Part shown: positions 7,029-13,729 of the stretch, piece by piece
Layout of the letters: each line of letters starts with the position of its first letter
Position numbering within the stretch: position 1 is the first letter of the stretch
IMG/VR virus record: IMGVR_UViG_3300033571_008359
Location: 1-36,434 of that record
DNA length: 36,434 nt
Direction: 5' to 3' (one strand)
Origin: a virus
Translations under genes and position numbers: made by a program
Notes under the pieces: model-generated
Databases searched by the model: none
What the model was told of the DNA's origin: nothing
Seen by the model: the letters and a program-made list of their open reading frames with translations, nothing else

Positions 7029-7222
7029 TCCCCCGGGTTCCCCGCCGCGCGGGCGAGCTGCTGTGCGACTCTGATGAGGGCCCACTTCTGGGAGGCCCAG
7101 CCGTGCAGCACCTTGCGAATGATCTCGGCCTGTTCCTGCCCGGTAACGCGCGACTCGGCTTCGATGAGCGCCCACGTGTCGCCGTTGATCTTGGACTGGA
7201 TGTCCTTGAGGGGTTCGCTCAT
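7025..7222 (-). CDS. 65-residue protein, possible ribbon-helix-helix type
   Basis: It begins MSEPLKDIQSKINGDTWALI and continues with EAESRVTGQEQAEIIRKVLH. The short strand followed by two helices would suit a ribbon-helix-helix DNA-binding protein, but this is tentative. ATG 7222 overlaps the stop of the Cro-like gene and the stop overlaps the next gene, so it is the second gene of the early operon. Confidence 0.55.
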   Translation of the reverse strand: MSEPLKDIQSKINGDTWALIEAESRVTGQEQAEIIRKVLHGWASQKWALIRVAQQLARAAGNPGE

Positions 7223-7440
7223 GCCGCGACCTGCTCGCCCCACAGATCCGGGCGCAGGTCTGGCAACGTCAGCCGCGCGTCAGCCGCCACAAGCCGCCGG
7301 GCCAGCTTCGGCGACGGCTGACGAGCGCCGGCCGCCATCTGGAAGAGGTAGATGTACTGCGTGCCGGCCGAGGTCGCGAGCGACCGCTTTTCGGCTGCAG
7401 TCAAAAGCGGGAGTAAGTCACGGAGGGTCATGGCTCGCAT
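7219..7440 (-). CDS. Cro/YdaS-like HTH repressor
   Basis: The 73-residue protein (ATG 7440; ATG 7431 is also possible) carries an HTH segment LATSAGTQYIYLFQMAAGAR at residues 21-40, followed by QPSPKLARRLVAADARLTLP, the usual layout of Cro/YdaS-type regulators ending in a DLRPDLW motif. It is transcribed divergently from the CI-like gene across paired operators and is the first gene of the minus early operon, the place of cro. It should repress the lysogenic promoter and tune early transcription. There is no clear ribosome site upstream of either ATG; a short-leader or leaderless mRNA is possible. Confidence 0.75.
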   Translation of the reverse strand: MRAMTLRDLLPLLTAAEKRSLATSAGTQYIYLFQMAAGARQPSPKLARRLVAADARLTLPDLRPDLWGEQVAA

Positions 7441-7450
7441 GCTGCCACAG

Positions 7451-7467
7451 TTGCGCATATGGCGCAA
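7451..7467. promoter_or_regulatory. Right operator: perfect TTGCGC-N5-GCGCAA palindrome
   Basis: TTGCGCATATGGCGCAA is a perfect 6+6 inverted repeat with a 5-bp spacer. It lies between the diverging Cro-like and CI-like genes, 10 bp from the Cro-like ATG 7440. It is the clearest repressor-operator candidate. Confidence 0.75.
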
Positions 7468-7489
7468 GTGCTATTAGGCTGAACGCTTA

Positions 7490-7506
7490 TAGCGCAGTCC
7501 GCGCAA
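7490..7506. promoter_or_regulatory. Second right operator (TAGCGC-N5-GCGCAA)
   Basis: It has the same geometry as the 7451-7467 site with one mismatch in the left half. It ends 10 bp before the CI-like ATG. The centre-to-centre distance to the first operator is 39 bp. A TATAGC (7488-7493) on the plus strand could be the -10 of the repressor-maintenance promoter, with no good -35, as is usual for such promoters. Confidence 0.62.
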
Positions 7507-7516
7507 GGACCGGAAC

Positions 7517-7924
7517 ATGTTGGTCGTGGCTACCGTCTCCGATGTCCGGCGCGAGAACGCGCGGCAGCTCGCACGCGAGTGCGGGGGGCTGTCGGCGTTT
7601 GCCAAGCGCATCGGGCGGGCGGACCCGTACGTGTCCCAGTTGATCGGCGTGACCCCGCAGCGCGGAATCGGTCACGCGATGGCAAAGCACATCGAGGAGG
7701 CGTTCGGCAAGCCTTCCGGTTGGCTGGACGCAATCCACGACGACGCTGCAATAGCCCTGAGCGAAACGACAATCGCGTTCGCCCGCTGGTATCAGTCGCT
7801 GGCTCCTGACGAACGCTCCAAGCTCCTCCAGGTGGCGCCGCTCGTCACCGGCCACGCCGTGCCGGACGATGTCGTTGAAGCCCGCATGCCGATCACAAAG
7901 CGCGCCGAGTCGACGAACGATTGA
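7517..7924 (+). CDS. CI-like XRE-family repressor without a peptidase domain
   Basis: The 135-residue protein has an XRE-type HTH at about residues 24-52 (LSAFAKRIGRADPYVSQLIG) followed by HIEEAFGKPSGWLD, typical of prophage repressors. The C-terminal 60 residues are helical and short (FARWYQSLAPDERSKLLQVA). There is no S24/LexA-type self-cleaving domain, so induction would need a route other than RecA-stimulated autocleavage. ATG 7517 is preceded by AAGGA. It lies opposite the Cro-like gene and in the same direction as the recombination/integrase operon, as cI does in lambda. Confidence 0.78.
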   Translation: MLVVATVSDVRRENARQLARECGGLSAFAKRIGRADPYVSQLIGVTPQRGIGHAMAKHIEEAFGKPSGWLDAIHDDAAIALSETTIAFARWYQSLAPDERSKLLQVAPLVTGHAVPDDVVEARMPITKRAESTND

Positions 7925-8029
7925 GCGCAAGCCGCCTCGCTTCAACAGCTTCGCTTAGTCCTGCCGGATGTGCAGCGGGCATCTCTGTCCGCGCTGCCGC
8001 AACGCTGGCGAGACAGCCTGCGCCGAAAC

Positions 8030-8071
8030 TTGCGCATTTTGCTTGCGCCAAGTTGCGCGGATTGCTATAGT
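8030..8071 (+). promoter_or_regulatory. Left early promoter with repressor half-sites
   Basis: TTGCGC half-sites occur at 8030-8035, 8043-8048 and 8053-8058. The one at 8043 forms a -35 with a 17-bp spacer to TATAGT at 8066-8071 (one mismatch to the -10 consensus). The same half-site makes the operators at 7451 and 7490, so this is probably a repressed pL-like promoter for the plus operon. An inverted GCGCAA follows at 8093-8098. Confidence 0.65.
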
Positions 8072-8109
8072 CTCTCCATCGCGCCGCGTCTGGCGCAACG
8101 GAGGGCACG

Positions 8110-8466
8110 ATGGGATTCCGGGACCACGTAGTAGAGCAAGCAGCAGCGGCGGAAGACCGCGCCGCTGACATCACCGCGCGCCAGCAGGCGTGGCGCGCAC
8201 ACCGAGAGCTGGCGCTCGTCGCCGATCTTGAGACTCGCCCGCTGCTGGCCTGCATGCCGGGCCACTGGAGCCGGGGCGAGCAAAACCCGCCCGTGTCGGT
8301 CGAGATGGTCGAGTGGGTGATGAACACCAGCGGCGACGCGGCCCGCACGCTCGCCGAAGCGATCTACAGCACGACCGCGCGCCACCGCCTGCACCGGCTG
8401 TTCGCGGCCGACGCTGCCGAGATCGAGTGCGATGCGCTGCCCGAGTCCCGTTGGAGCGACGCGTGA
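8110..8466 (+). CDS. First gene of the plus early operon, unknown function
   Basis: The 118-residue protein starts at ATG 8110 with a clear GGAGG site and lies about 38 bp after the proposed pL-like -10. The sequence is MGFRDHVVEQAAAAEDRAAD then an Arg/Ala-rich helix ARQQAWRAHRELALVADLE. It occupies the place of lambda N, but I see neither a convincing N-like arginine motif nor nut boxes. It is soluble with no recognised domain. Confidence 0.65.
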   Translation: MGFRDHVVEQAAAAEDRAADITARQQAWRAHRELALVADLETRPLLACMPGHWSRGEQNPPVSVEMVEWVMNTSGDAARTLAEAIYSTTARHRLHRLFAADAAEIECDALPESRWSDA

Positions 8467-8543
8467 AAGCCGCCGCGTATGTCCTCGCGTCGGCGCTTGC
8501 GTCAGTGCTCATGTACCAACTCATCGCCGGGCGGGTGTTCTGA
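8463..8543 (+). CDS. 26-residue membrane micro-protein
   Basis: The GTG 8463 start overlaps the previous stop (GTGA) and the TGA overlaps the next ATG (TGATG). The product reads MKAAAYVLASALASVLMYQL and then IAGRVF, almost entirely one hydrophobic helix. Tight coupling on both sides supports translation. The role is unknown. Confidence 0.5.
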   Translation: MKAAAYVLASALASVLMYQLIAGRVF

Positions 8544-8764
8544 TGCGCAGCGCTGCTGATGCACAGATGCGCCACGAAGCGTTCATGGCCGATCTTGCGG
8601 CCGAGCGCGCAGACGCCCGCGAGCAGATGACCGAGATCGCCATCCTCCGCGGCCGCATGGCGATGCTGCGCAAGTACCTCGCGGCCGAGAAGGCGGCCGG
8701 GTGGGAGTCGGTGCCGATCTCATCCGTCGAGGTTTACCTCGGCTTGAATGGGAGTGCGGCATGA
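8543..8764 (+). CDS. 73-residue coiled-coil-like protein
   Basis: It starts at ATG 8543 directly overlapping the micro-protein stop and ends overlapping the next ATG (ATGA). Residues about 5-50 are a charged, Ala-rich helix (MRHEAFMADLAAERADAREQ, then LRGRMAMLRKYLAAEKAAG), likely a coiled coil. No family was recognised. Confidence 0.6.
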   Translation: MRSAADAQMRHEAFMADLAAERADAREQMTEIAILRGRMAMLRKYLAAEKAAGWESVPISSVEVYLGLNGSAA

Positions 8765-9003
8765 ACGGCCAAGCAATGCGTCACCGCCGCCTGCTCTCGG
8801 GCGTGCGCCGCACCGGCCTGCAGGTCGACCCGCAGGTGGCGCGCGGGATCAGCGCCAGGCATGCGCAAGGCTGGAAGGACCAGCAGTACGACGACATCGA
8901 GGGCGACGGGCTGCGGATGCTGCGCAACGCGATCTTCGTCGGCATCGCCGCGTGGATGGCGGTCGGGCTGGTGTTCTGGGTTGTCGTGGAGCTGGCGCGG
9001 TGA
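8761..9003 (+). CDS. Small C-terminally anchored membrane protein
   Basis: In this 80-residue protein the first 55 residues are basic and polar (MNGQAMRHRRLLSGVRRTGL) and the last 25 form one membrane helix (AIFVGIAAWMAVGLVFWVVV) ending ELAR. It is coupled by ATGA and GTGA overlaps to its neighbours. The topology would put the N-terminus in the cytoplasm. Exclusion or host-interaction functions are common for such left-operon genes, but none is shown here. Confidence 0.58.
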   Translation: MNGQAMRHRRLLSGVRRTGLQVDPQVARGISARHAQGWKDQQYDDIEGDGLRMLRNAIFVGIAAWMAVGLVFWVVVELAR

Positions 9004-9815
9004 GCGCCCCGCTTCCGGTCGCTGCGGCCGGCATCCGCTACAACATGCCCGAGGCCGAGTATCACGCGCTCGACGCGCTGGGCTCGACCGACATCAAGCG
9101 CTTGCTGCGCAGCCCGGCGCACTTCCGCGCCGGCCGCGACGCGGCGAGCGAGGCGACCGCGGCGCAGCAGCTCGGGACCGCGGTCCACTTGGCGGTGCTC
9201 GAGCCCGTGCGCTTCGCAGCCGAGACCGTCGCGGCGCCGAAGTTCGACCGGCGCACGAACGCAGGCAAGGCCGCGGCGGCAAAGTTTGAGGCGTTGCACG
9301 CCGGCAAGGCGCTGCTTGCCCCGGCCGACTTCGACCTGGTGCGCCGCGTGGCCGACAGCGTGCACGCGCACCCGGGCGCCCGCGAGCTGCTTAACGGCGG
9401 GCTCTCCGAGGTCTCGCTGCGTTGGACGGACCCGCAGACCGGCGCGCCGTGCAAGGCCCGCATCGACCGCTACCGGCCCGACGGCGGCATCGTCGACCTG
9501 AAGTCCGCCGAGGACGCGTCGCCGGCCGGGTTTGCTCGAGCAATCGCGCGCTACGCCTACGCCGCGCAGGCGGCCCACTACCGCTGCGGCGCCGAGCTGG
9601 TCGCCGGGCCCGTGCCCTTCTTCGCGTTCATCGCGGTCGAGAAAGATCCGCCCTACGCCGTCGGCGTCTACGTGCTCGACGAAGCCGCGATCGACGCCGC
9701 GTTCGCGCGCGTGGCCGCCGCTTACGAGCGGTACATGAGCTGCGTGCAGGCCGGCCAGTGGCCCGCTTACAGCCCGCTGATCGAACCCATTACCCCGCCC
9801 GCATGGGCGATCTGA
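9000..9815 (+). CDS. PD-(D/E)XK exonuclease (RecE/YqaJ-like) of the phage recombination system
   Basis: This is expected to be a 5'-3' double-strand exonuclease producing single strands for the Bet annealase two genes on. The 271-residue protein from GTG 9000 (GTGA overlap) carries the nuclease-core signature: an AVH histidine at about 63, E137 in GLSEVSLRW, D156 in RIDRY, and the D-x-K pair at 166-168 (GGIVDLKSAED). It then has the QAAHYR helix (AYAAQAAHYRCGAELVAG) typical of RecB/RecE-like nucleases. It resembles the DUF3799 / exonuclease VIII group. The HNH gene between it and bet is an interruption of the usual exo-bet pair. Confidence 0.83.
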   Translation: MSAPLPVAAAGIRYNMPEAEYHALDALGSTDIKRLLRSPAHFRAGRDAASEATAAQQLGTAVHLAVLEPVRFAAETVAAPKFDRRTNAGKAAAAKFEALHAGKALLAPADFDLVRRVADSVHAHPGARELLNGGLSEVSLRWTDPQTGAPCKARIDRYRPDGGIVDLKSAEDASPAGFARAIARYAYAAQAAHYRCGAELVAGPVPFFAFIAVEKDPPYAVGVYVLDEAAIDAAFARVAAAYERYMSCVQAGQWPAYSPLIEPITPPAWAI

Positions 9816-9825
9816 GGAGACCTCA

Positions 9826-10320
9826 ATGAGGATGCGTGCTCAGTGCTCAGTAGCCGGCTGCAAACGCGATCACCGCGCGGCCGGGTTCTGCGAGATGCAC
9901 TACCGCCGGCAACTCCGCCACGGCAGCATCGATGCGACGCGACGCGAGCGCGGGACGGGGGCGATCAATTCTCACGGTTACATCGTCGCCGGGGTGGACA
10001 AGCTAGGAGCCCATCGAGCAGTTGCCGAGCGCGCAATTGGCGGGCCGCTGCCGCCTAGCGCCGAGGTTCACCACATCAACGGCGACCGCACCGACAACTC
10101 GCCGAGCAACTTAGTCATCTGCCCAAGCCGGGCGTATCACAAGCTGCTGCACACCCGAGAGCGGGCGCTCGATGAATGCGGCCATGCAGGCTGGCGAAAG
10201 TGCCCGCTCTGCGGCGCGTACGACGACCCGGCGCGCATGAGCCACAACGCGTCGAGCCGCTACTTCTACCACCCCCTGTGCCGCACCAGCGACAACCGTT
10301 CACGCAAGGAGATCCGATGA
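9826..10320 (+). CDS. HNH endonuclease with terminal zinc motifs
   Basis: The 164-residue protein has an N-terminal Cys/His motif (CSVAGCKRDH then FCEMHYRR), a central HNH core around EVHHINGDRTDN followed by NLVICPSRAYHKLLH, and a C-terminal CPLCGAYDDP...C zinc motif. Freestanding HNH genes of this sort are often homing endonucleases. It lies between exo and bet, overlapping bet by ATGA. ATG 9826 is preceded by GAGGAG; ATG 9832 is an alternative. Its lower GC and more mixed codons fit recent insertion (inference). Confidence 0.82.
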   Translation: MRMRAQCSVAGCKRDHRAAGFCEMHYRRQLRHGSIDATRRERGTGAINSHGYIVAGVDKLGAHRAVAERAIGGPLPPSAEVHHINGDRTDNSPSNLVICPSRAYHKLLHTRERALDECGHAGWRKCPLCGAYDDPARMSHNASSRYFYHPLCRTSDNRSRKEIR

Positions 10321-11141
10321 GCGCCCTTCCGACAACCATCACTTCGGCCGCGCCGCCGTCGCTGCTGTCGAAGTTTGCCAGCCGTTACAACGTGGAGCCG
10401 ACCAAGATGCTCCAGACGCTGAAATCGACGGCGTTTCGGCAGCGCGACGGCTCCGCTGGAGTGACCAACGAACAGATGGTCGCGCTGATTGTGGTGGCGG
10501 ACCAATACGGACTGAATCCGTTCACGAAGGAGATCCACGCCTTCGCGGACAAGGGCGGCATCGTCCCGGTCGTTGGTGTCGACGGCTGGTCGCGCATCAT
10601 CAACACGCATCCGCAGTTCGACGGGCTCGAGTTCGTCGACGGCCCCACCGGCACGGGCAGCCTGCCCGAGTGGATCGAGTGCGTGATCTACCGCAAGGAC
10701 CGGAACCACCCGATCCGCACGCGTGAGTACATGGCCGAGTGCAAGCGCGGCACCGGCCCGTGGCAGTCGCACCCGCGGCGGATGCTGCGCCACAAGGCAA
10801 CGATCCAGTGCGCGCGGCTGGCGTTCGGCTTCGTCGGGATCTACGACCAGGACGAGGCCGAGCGGATGCGCGAGGCGCGCGACATCACGCCGCCGACCAC
10901 GGGCGCGATTGCTGACCTGAACCGGCGCATCGCGGCGACTGATGCCGTGGTCGATGCTACCGAGGTGCCGCCGTCGGCGCCGACGTTCGCCGACGTCGAG
11001 CAGCACATCCGCGACGCGACGGACGTCGACGGCCTCGCGATCGTCCGAGCGCTGATCCCGAAGGTGGAGAGCGCCGAGGACCGCGAGGAGCTGGCCGCGA
11101 TGGCGGCGGTGCGGCGCGACGAGCTGATGGAGGGGGCGTGA
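10317..11141 (+). CDS. bet: Bet-type single-strand annealing protein
   Basis: This protein anneals complementary single strands made by the exonuclease, in phage recombination and concatemer formation. The 274-residue protein has the lambda Bet core: QMVALIVVADQYGLNPFTKE, then IHAFADKGGIVPVVGVDGWS and RIINTHPQFDGLEF (about 54-105), then the conserved RMLRHKATIQCARLAFGFVG near 168-187. The C-terminal third is acidic and variable, as in Bet where it binds partners such as exo or host SSB. ATG 10317 has an ideal AAGGAG site. Confidence 0.9.
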   Translation: MSALPTTITSAAPPSLLSKFASRYNVEPTKMLQTLKSTAFRQRDGSAGVTNEQMVALIVVADQYGLNPFTKEIHAFADKGGIVPVVGVDGWSRIINTHPQFDGLEFVDGPTGTGSLPEWIECVIYRKDRNHPIRTREYMAECKRGTGPWQSHPRRMLRHKATIQCARLAFGFVGIYDQDEAERMREARDITPPTTGAIADLNRRIAATDAVVDATEVPPSAPTFADVEQHIRDATDVDGLAIVRALIPKVESAEDREELAAMAAVRRDELMEGA

Positions 11142-11791
11142 TGCCAAAGGGCCGCGGCATCAACCGCCCGAAGTGGCACCCGACCGACGCCGAGATCGAG
11201 GAGGTTCGCCGGGCGTTCCCAGCCACGAAGACTGCAGATCTCGCGGCGCGGCTGGGCGTGCAGCGCCACCAGGTCGACAAGCTCGCAACGCGGCTCGGGC
11301 TGCGCAAGGATCCCGCCTGGCTGAATGGCCCCGAGTGCGCGCGCACGGATGGCCGGAAGGGCATGGGCACACGATTTCAGCCCGGGCACGTGCCGTGGAC
11401 GAAGGGCCGAAAGCTCCCGGGCCACGGGGCTGCAACCGCGTTCAAGCCGGGTCATCGCCCGGCGAACTACAAGCCGGTCGGCTCGCTGCGCATCAACGCA
11501 GGCGGCTACCTGCAGCGCAAGGTCACGGAGACCGGATACCCCCCGCATGACTGGCAGTTCGTGCACCGCCTCGTGTGGATCGAGGCGCACGGCCCGATTC
11601 CGCCCGGGCACGTCGTGACGTTCCGGACGGGCCGGCGCACGACCGACCCCGAGCTGATCACTGTCGACGCGCTCGAGCTGATTTCGCAGCGCGAGCTGAT
11701 GGACCGCAACCGCCTGCCGCCCGAGCTGCAGGCCATCTCGCAACTGCGCGGCGTTCTGACCCGCGCGATGAATGACCGGAGCAAGGCATGA
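11141..11791 (+). CDS. HNH-family endonuclease with N-terminal HTH
   Basis: The 216-residue protein has an HTH-like start (TADLAARLGVQRHQVDKLAT, about 26-45), Gly/Pro/Lys repeats of the form FQPGHVPWTKG and FKPGHRPANYKPVG, and a C-terminal core FVHRLVWIEAHGPIPPGHVV followed by ELISQRELMDRNR, as in phage HNH proteins of this class. The usual HHINGD-type second histidine block is replaced by VVTFRTGRRTTDP, the form known from this subfamily, so activity is not certain. ATG 11141 follows GGAGGGGG. Confidence 0.78.
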   Translation: MPKGRGINRPKWHPTDAEIEEVRRAFPATKTADLAARLGVQRHQVDKLATRLGLRKDPAWLNGPECARTDGRKGMGTRFQPGHVPWTKGRKLPGHGAATAFKPGHRPANYKPVGSLRINAGGYLQRKVTETGYPPHDWQFVHRLVWIEAHGPIPPGHVVTFRTGRRTTDPELITVDALELISQRELMDRNRLPPELQAISQLRGVLTRAMNDRSKA

Positions 11792-12045
11792 GCCACAACG
11801 TGGACGACCTGCGGGCGCACCTGTTCGCCACCATCGAGGGCCTGCGGGCAGGCACCATGACGATCGAGACCGCGCGGGCGATCAGCGACGTCTCGCAGAC
11901 CATCATCAACAGCGCGAAGGTCGAGGTCGAGGCGTCGAAGCTGGTCGACGGTGGTGCGGCGCCGAAGTTTTTGGGTGGCGAGACCACGCAGCCCACCCTG
12001 CCGCCCGGTATCACTGGCATCCGGCAGCACCGGATCGCGGGGTGA
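11788..12045 (+). CDS. Small conserved-looking phage protein, unknown function
   Basis: The 85-residue protein reads MSHNVDDLRAHLFATIEGLR, continues with a helical region ending VEVEASKLVDGG, then has a Gly/Pro-rich tail. It overlaps the HNH gene (ATGA) and the next ORF (GTGA). No enzymatic motif was seen. Confidence 0.65.
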   Translation: MSHNVDDLRAHLFATIEGLRAGTMTIETARAISDVSQTIINSAKVEVEASKLVDGGAAPKFLGGETTQPTLPPGITGIRQHRIAG

Positions 12046-12047
12046 GC

Positions 12048-12212
12048 ATGACCACCACAGAAGCCCTGCGCGCCGTCGCAGACGCGTTGCGCCGCGCCGA
12101 CCCGGCCTACTGCGCCGCGCACCAGGTCGAGCAGATCACGGACGCCGAGTGGGACGCGGTGCTCGAGCTGGTCGAGGACGCGCTGGAGGGTGCGACGGAG
12201 GTGGCGCGATGA
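12048..12212 (+). CDS. 54-residue acidic helical protein
   Basis: The product is MTTTEALRAVADALRRADPA and then HQVEQITDAEWDAVLELVED. ATG 12048 was chosen; GTG 12042 would give a GTGA overlap with the previous stop and add two residues. Its stop overlaps the next ATG. The function is unknown. Confidence 0.55.
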   Translation: MTTTEALRAVADALRRADPAYCAAHQVEQITDAEWDAVLELVEDALEGATEVAR

Positions 12213-12427
12213 GCATCACTCTGCCTCCGCTGCCGGAGCCGCTGCCAGCACGCGAATGGCTCCACGACATGTACACCGCCGACCAGCTCCGCGCCCGCGA
12301 TCTCGCCGTCGCGCGGGCGGTGCGGGAGGCGTGTGCTGCGGAATGCGACGCACAGACGAACGTGTGGGCGCAGTACTGCGCGGCATCCATCCGCGCGCTC
12401 AAGATCGAAGGAAAGAACGATAAATGA
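12209..12427 (+). CDS. 72-residue protein of unknown function
   Basis: The sequence begins MSITLPPLPEPLPAREWLHD and has a middle helix DQLRARDLAVARAVREACAA, a layout common in small temperate-phage accessory proteins. ATG 12209 overlaps the previous stop. It has two or three cysteines and no recognised motif. Confidence 0.6.
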   Translation: MSITLPPLPEPLPAREWLHDMYTADQLRARDLAVARAVREACAAECDAQTNVWAQYCAASIRALKIEGKNDK

Positions 12428-12459
12428 CATCTACCACTAAGCCCCAGGAGGGCATTTCC

Positions 12460-12756
12460 ATGAGCAACAAAATCACGATCAACGGTATCGAATACGTCCC
12501 CGCACTGCCTGCGCCGACCGGCACTCGCGCTGTCGTGGTCGTGGATCGCGGCTGGATTTTTGCGGGCGATGTTACGCGCGAGAACGGGCGCATCCGCATC
12601 AGCCGCGCGCTTCATGTGTTCCGGTGGGAGTCCATCGGGTTCGCAAAAATGGTCGAGACGGCCGAGGCCGATTTGCGCCCCGTCGCCGATGTCGATATGC
12701 CCGAAGGCGCAGAGATTTTCTGCGTGCCGGTGGCTGACGATTGGGGCCTGAAATGA
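12460..12756 (+). CDS. Unknown 98-residue protein upstream of the repeat gene
   Basis: ATG 12460 is set by a perfect AGGAGG at 12446-12451; an in-frame ATG at 12424 also exists. The product starts MSNKITINGIEYVPALPAPT and is strand-rich (GTRAVVVVDRGWIFAGDVTR). It ends overlapping the repeat gene (ATGA). No family was recognised. Its base composition is less GC rich than that of its neighbours. Confidence 0.65.
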   Translation: MSNKITINGIEYVPALPAPTGTRAVVVVDRGWIFAGDVTRENGRIRISRALHVFRWESIGFAKMVETAEADLRPVADVDMPEGAEIFCVPVADDWGLK

Positions 12757-13070
12757 CTGAGACGATGCGTCCAGTCGGGTACGGGTACGGGAACGGGAAC
12801 GGGTACGGGTACGGGTACGGGTACGGGAACGGGTACGGGGACGGGTACGGGGACGGGTACGGGTACGGGGACGGGGACGGGTACGGGTACGGGTACGGGT
12901 ACGGGTACGGGGACGGGTACGGGTACGGGTACGGGAACGGGGACGGGTACGGGTACGGGGACGGGTACGGGTACGGGGACGGGTACGGGGACGGGTACGG
13001 GGACGGGTACGGGTACGGGGACGGGGACGGAACCGTGACCCTGGCCCGCGCCGGACGGAGGCGCGCGTGA
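12753..13070 (+). CDS. Gly-Tyr/Asp/Asn dipeptide-repeat protein
   Basis: The 105-residue protein has a short head (MTETMRPV), 42 uninterrupted G-X dipeptides with X = Tyr (26), Asp (12) or Asn (4), and a basic tail ([12 protein letters not shown]). The start ATG 12753 overlaps the previous stop and the stop is followed by the next ATG, so it sits in frame within a tightly coupled operon. Such a sequence would be disordered or adhesive, and Gly-Tyr repeats are known to favour phase separation or binding to nucleic acids in other proteins; no function is established here. It has no predicted membrane part. Confidence 0.65.
   Translation: MTETMRPVGYGYGNGNGYGYGYGYGNGYGDGYGDGYGYGDGDGYGYGYGYGYGDGYGYGYGNGDGYGYGDGYGYGDGYGDGYGDGYGYGDGDGTVTLARAGRRRA
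12777..13028 (+). repeat. 42-copy hexanucleotide tandem repeat GGG(T/A/G)AC
   Basis: The tract is exactly 252 bases, that is 42 units. Every unit is GGGTAC, GGGGAC or GGGAAC: only the fourth base varies (T 26, G 12, A 4, C 0). All 84 codons are GGG or NAC, so there is no synonymous variation at all. All six frames are open through the tract. Confidence 0.97.
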
Positions 13071-13729
13071 TGCTGACCGATGACGAAATCCTCAACCTCG
13101 TGCGCGAGTGCGACCTAGACTGGCACGCAGGCTTTTCGATTGGCGACGAGGACAACAGGTACGCAAGGCTCGCCCGCGCCATCGAAGCCGCCCTCGCAGC
13201 GGCGCCGCTGCCGAGCGACGAGCAGATTGATGGCATGTGTCCGAACTGCGTCACCCCGTGGAAGTGCAACGGCCCGCACTACTACACCGCGCAGCCGAGC
13301 GCCGAGCCCGTGGCGTGGGCAACACTCGTAGATGACGCGGTGCATGACGTCAATCTGACCAAGATTGCGGCAGACCTGCGGGCACAAAACCTTCGTGAGC
13401 AGAAGCGCGGCAGAGATTTTGTGATGAGCGTCGCGCCGCTCTACGTCGCCCCGCGGCCGAGCGCCGAGCCGACGCTGGTGCAGGCGGCGAGGGATGCGCT
13501 GGCGTGCATGCGGGAGTACAGCAGCAAGGCCGACGAGGATTGCGGCGACCCGGGTTGCGGCGAGTGCCATGCGATGCGCCCGACGTGGGCTGCGCTCGAC
13601 ACTCTGCGCCGCGCACTGGACGCGAGCGACGGGGCCGGGGATGCGCGGGATGCGGCGCTGTGGGAGACGCGGACGGAGCTGGCGCAGGTGCGGGCTCGGG
13701 TTGCGGAGTTGGAGGCGCGCAAGCCGTGA
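13070..13729 (+). CDS. Ead/Ea22-like accessory protein, unknown function
   Basis: The 219-residue protein starts [20 protein letters not shown], has a CPNCVTPWKC cysteine cluster near residue 58 and a second one (CGDPGCGEC) near 158, a middle segment EPVAWATLVDD...VAPLYVAP, and a helical C-terminal end (TRTELAQVRARVAELEARKP). The EPVAW...PLY pattern is familiar from Ea22/Ead-type proteins of lambdoid left operons, whose function is unknown. ATG 13070 has GGAGG at good spacing; GTG 13067 is an alternative. Confidence 0.68.
   Translation: MLTDDEILNLVRECDLDWHAGFSIGDEDNRYARLARAIEAALAAAPLPSDEQIDGMCPNCVTPWKCNGPHYYTAQPSAEPVAWATLVDDAVHDVNLTKIAADLRAQNLREQKRGRDFVMSVAPLYVAPRPSAEPTLVQAARDALACMREYSSKADEDCGDPGCGECHAMRPTWAALDTLRRALDASDGAGDARDAALWETRTELAQVRARVAELEARKP

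Noticed and set aside
7478-7513. A strong -35/-10 promoter for the Cro-like gene
   Set aside because: Several weak hexamers are present (TAATAG, TATAAG) but none has an acceptable -35 at 16-18 bp, so no promoter is annotated there.
12777-13028. CRISPR array or diversity-generating retroelement target
   Set aside because: The units are contiguous 6-mers without spacers, and no cas gene or reverse transcriptase is present. Adenine mutagenesis would also hit the second A of the NAC codons, which never varies.
12136-13269. 377-codon minus-strand ORF with Arg/Thr/Pro repeats
   Set aside because: All six frames are open through the hexamer repeat, so the length is automatic. It runs antisense to a run of tightly coupled genes and has no start context.
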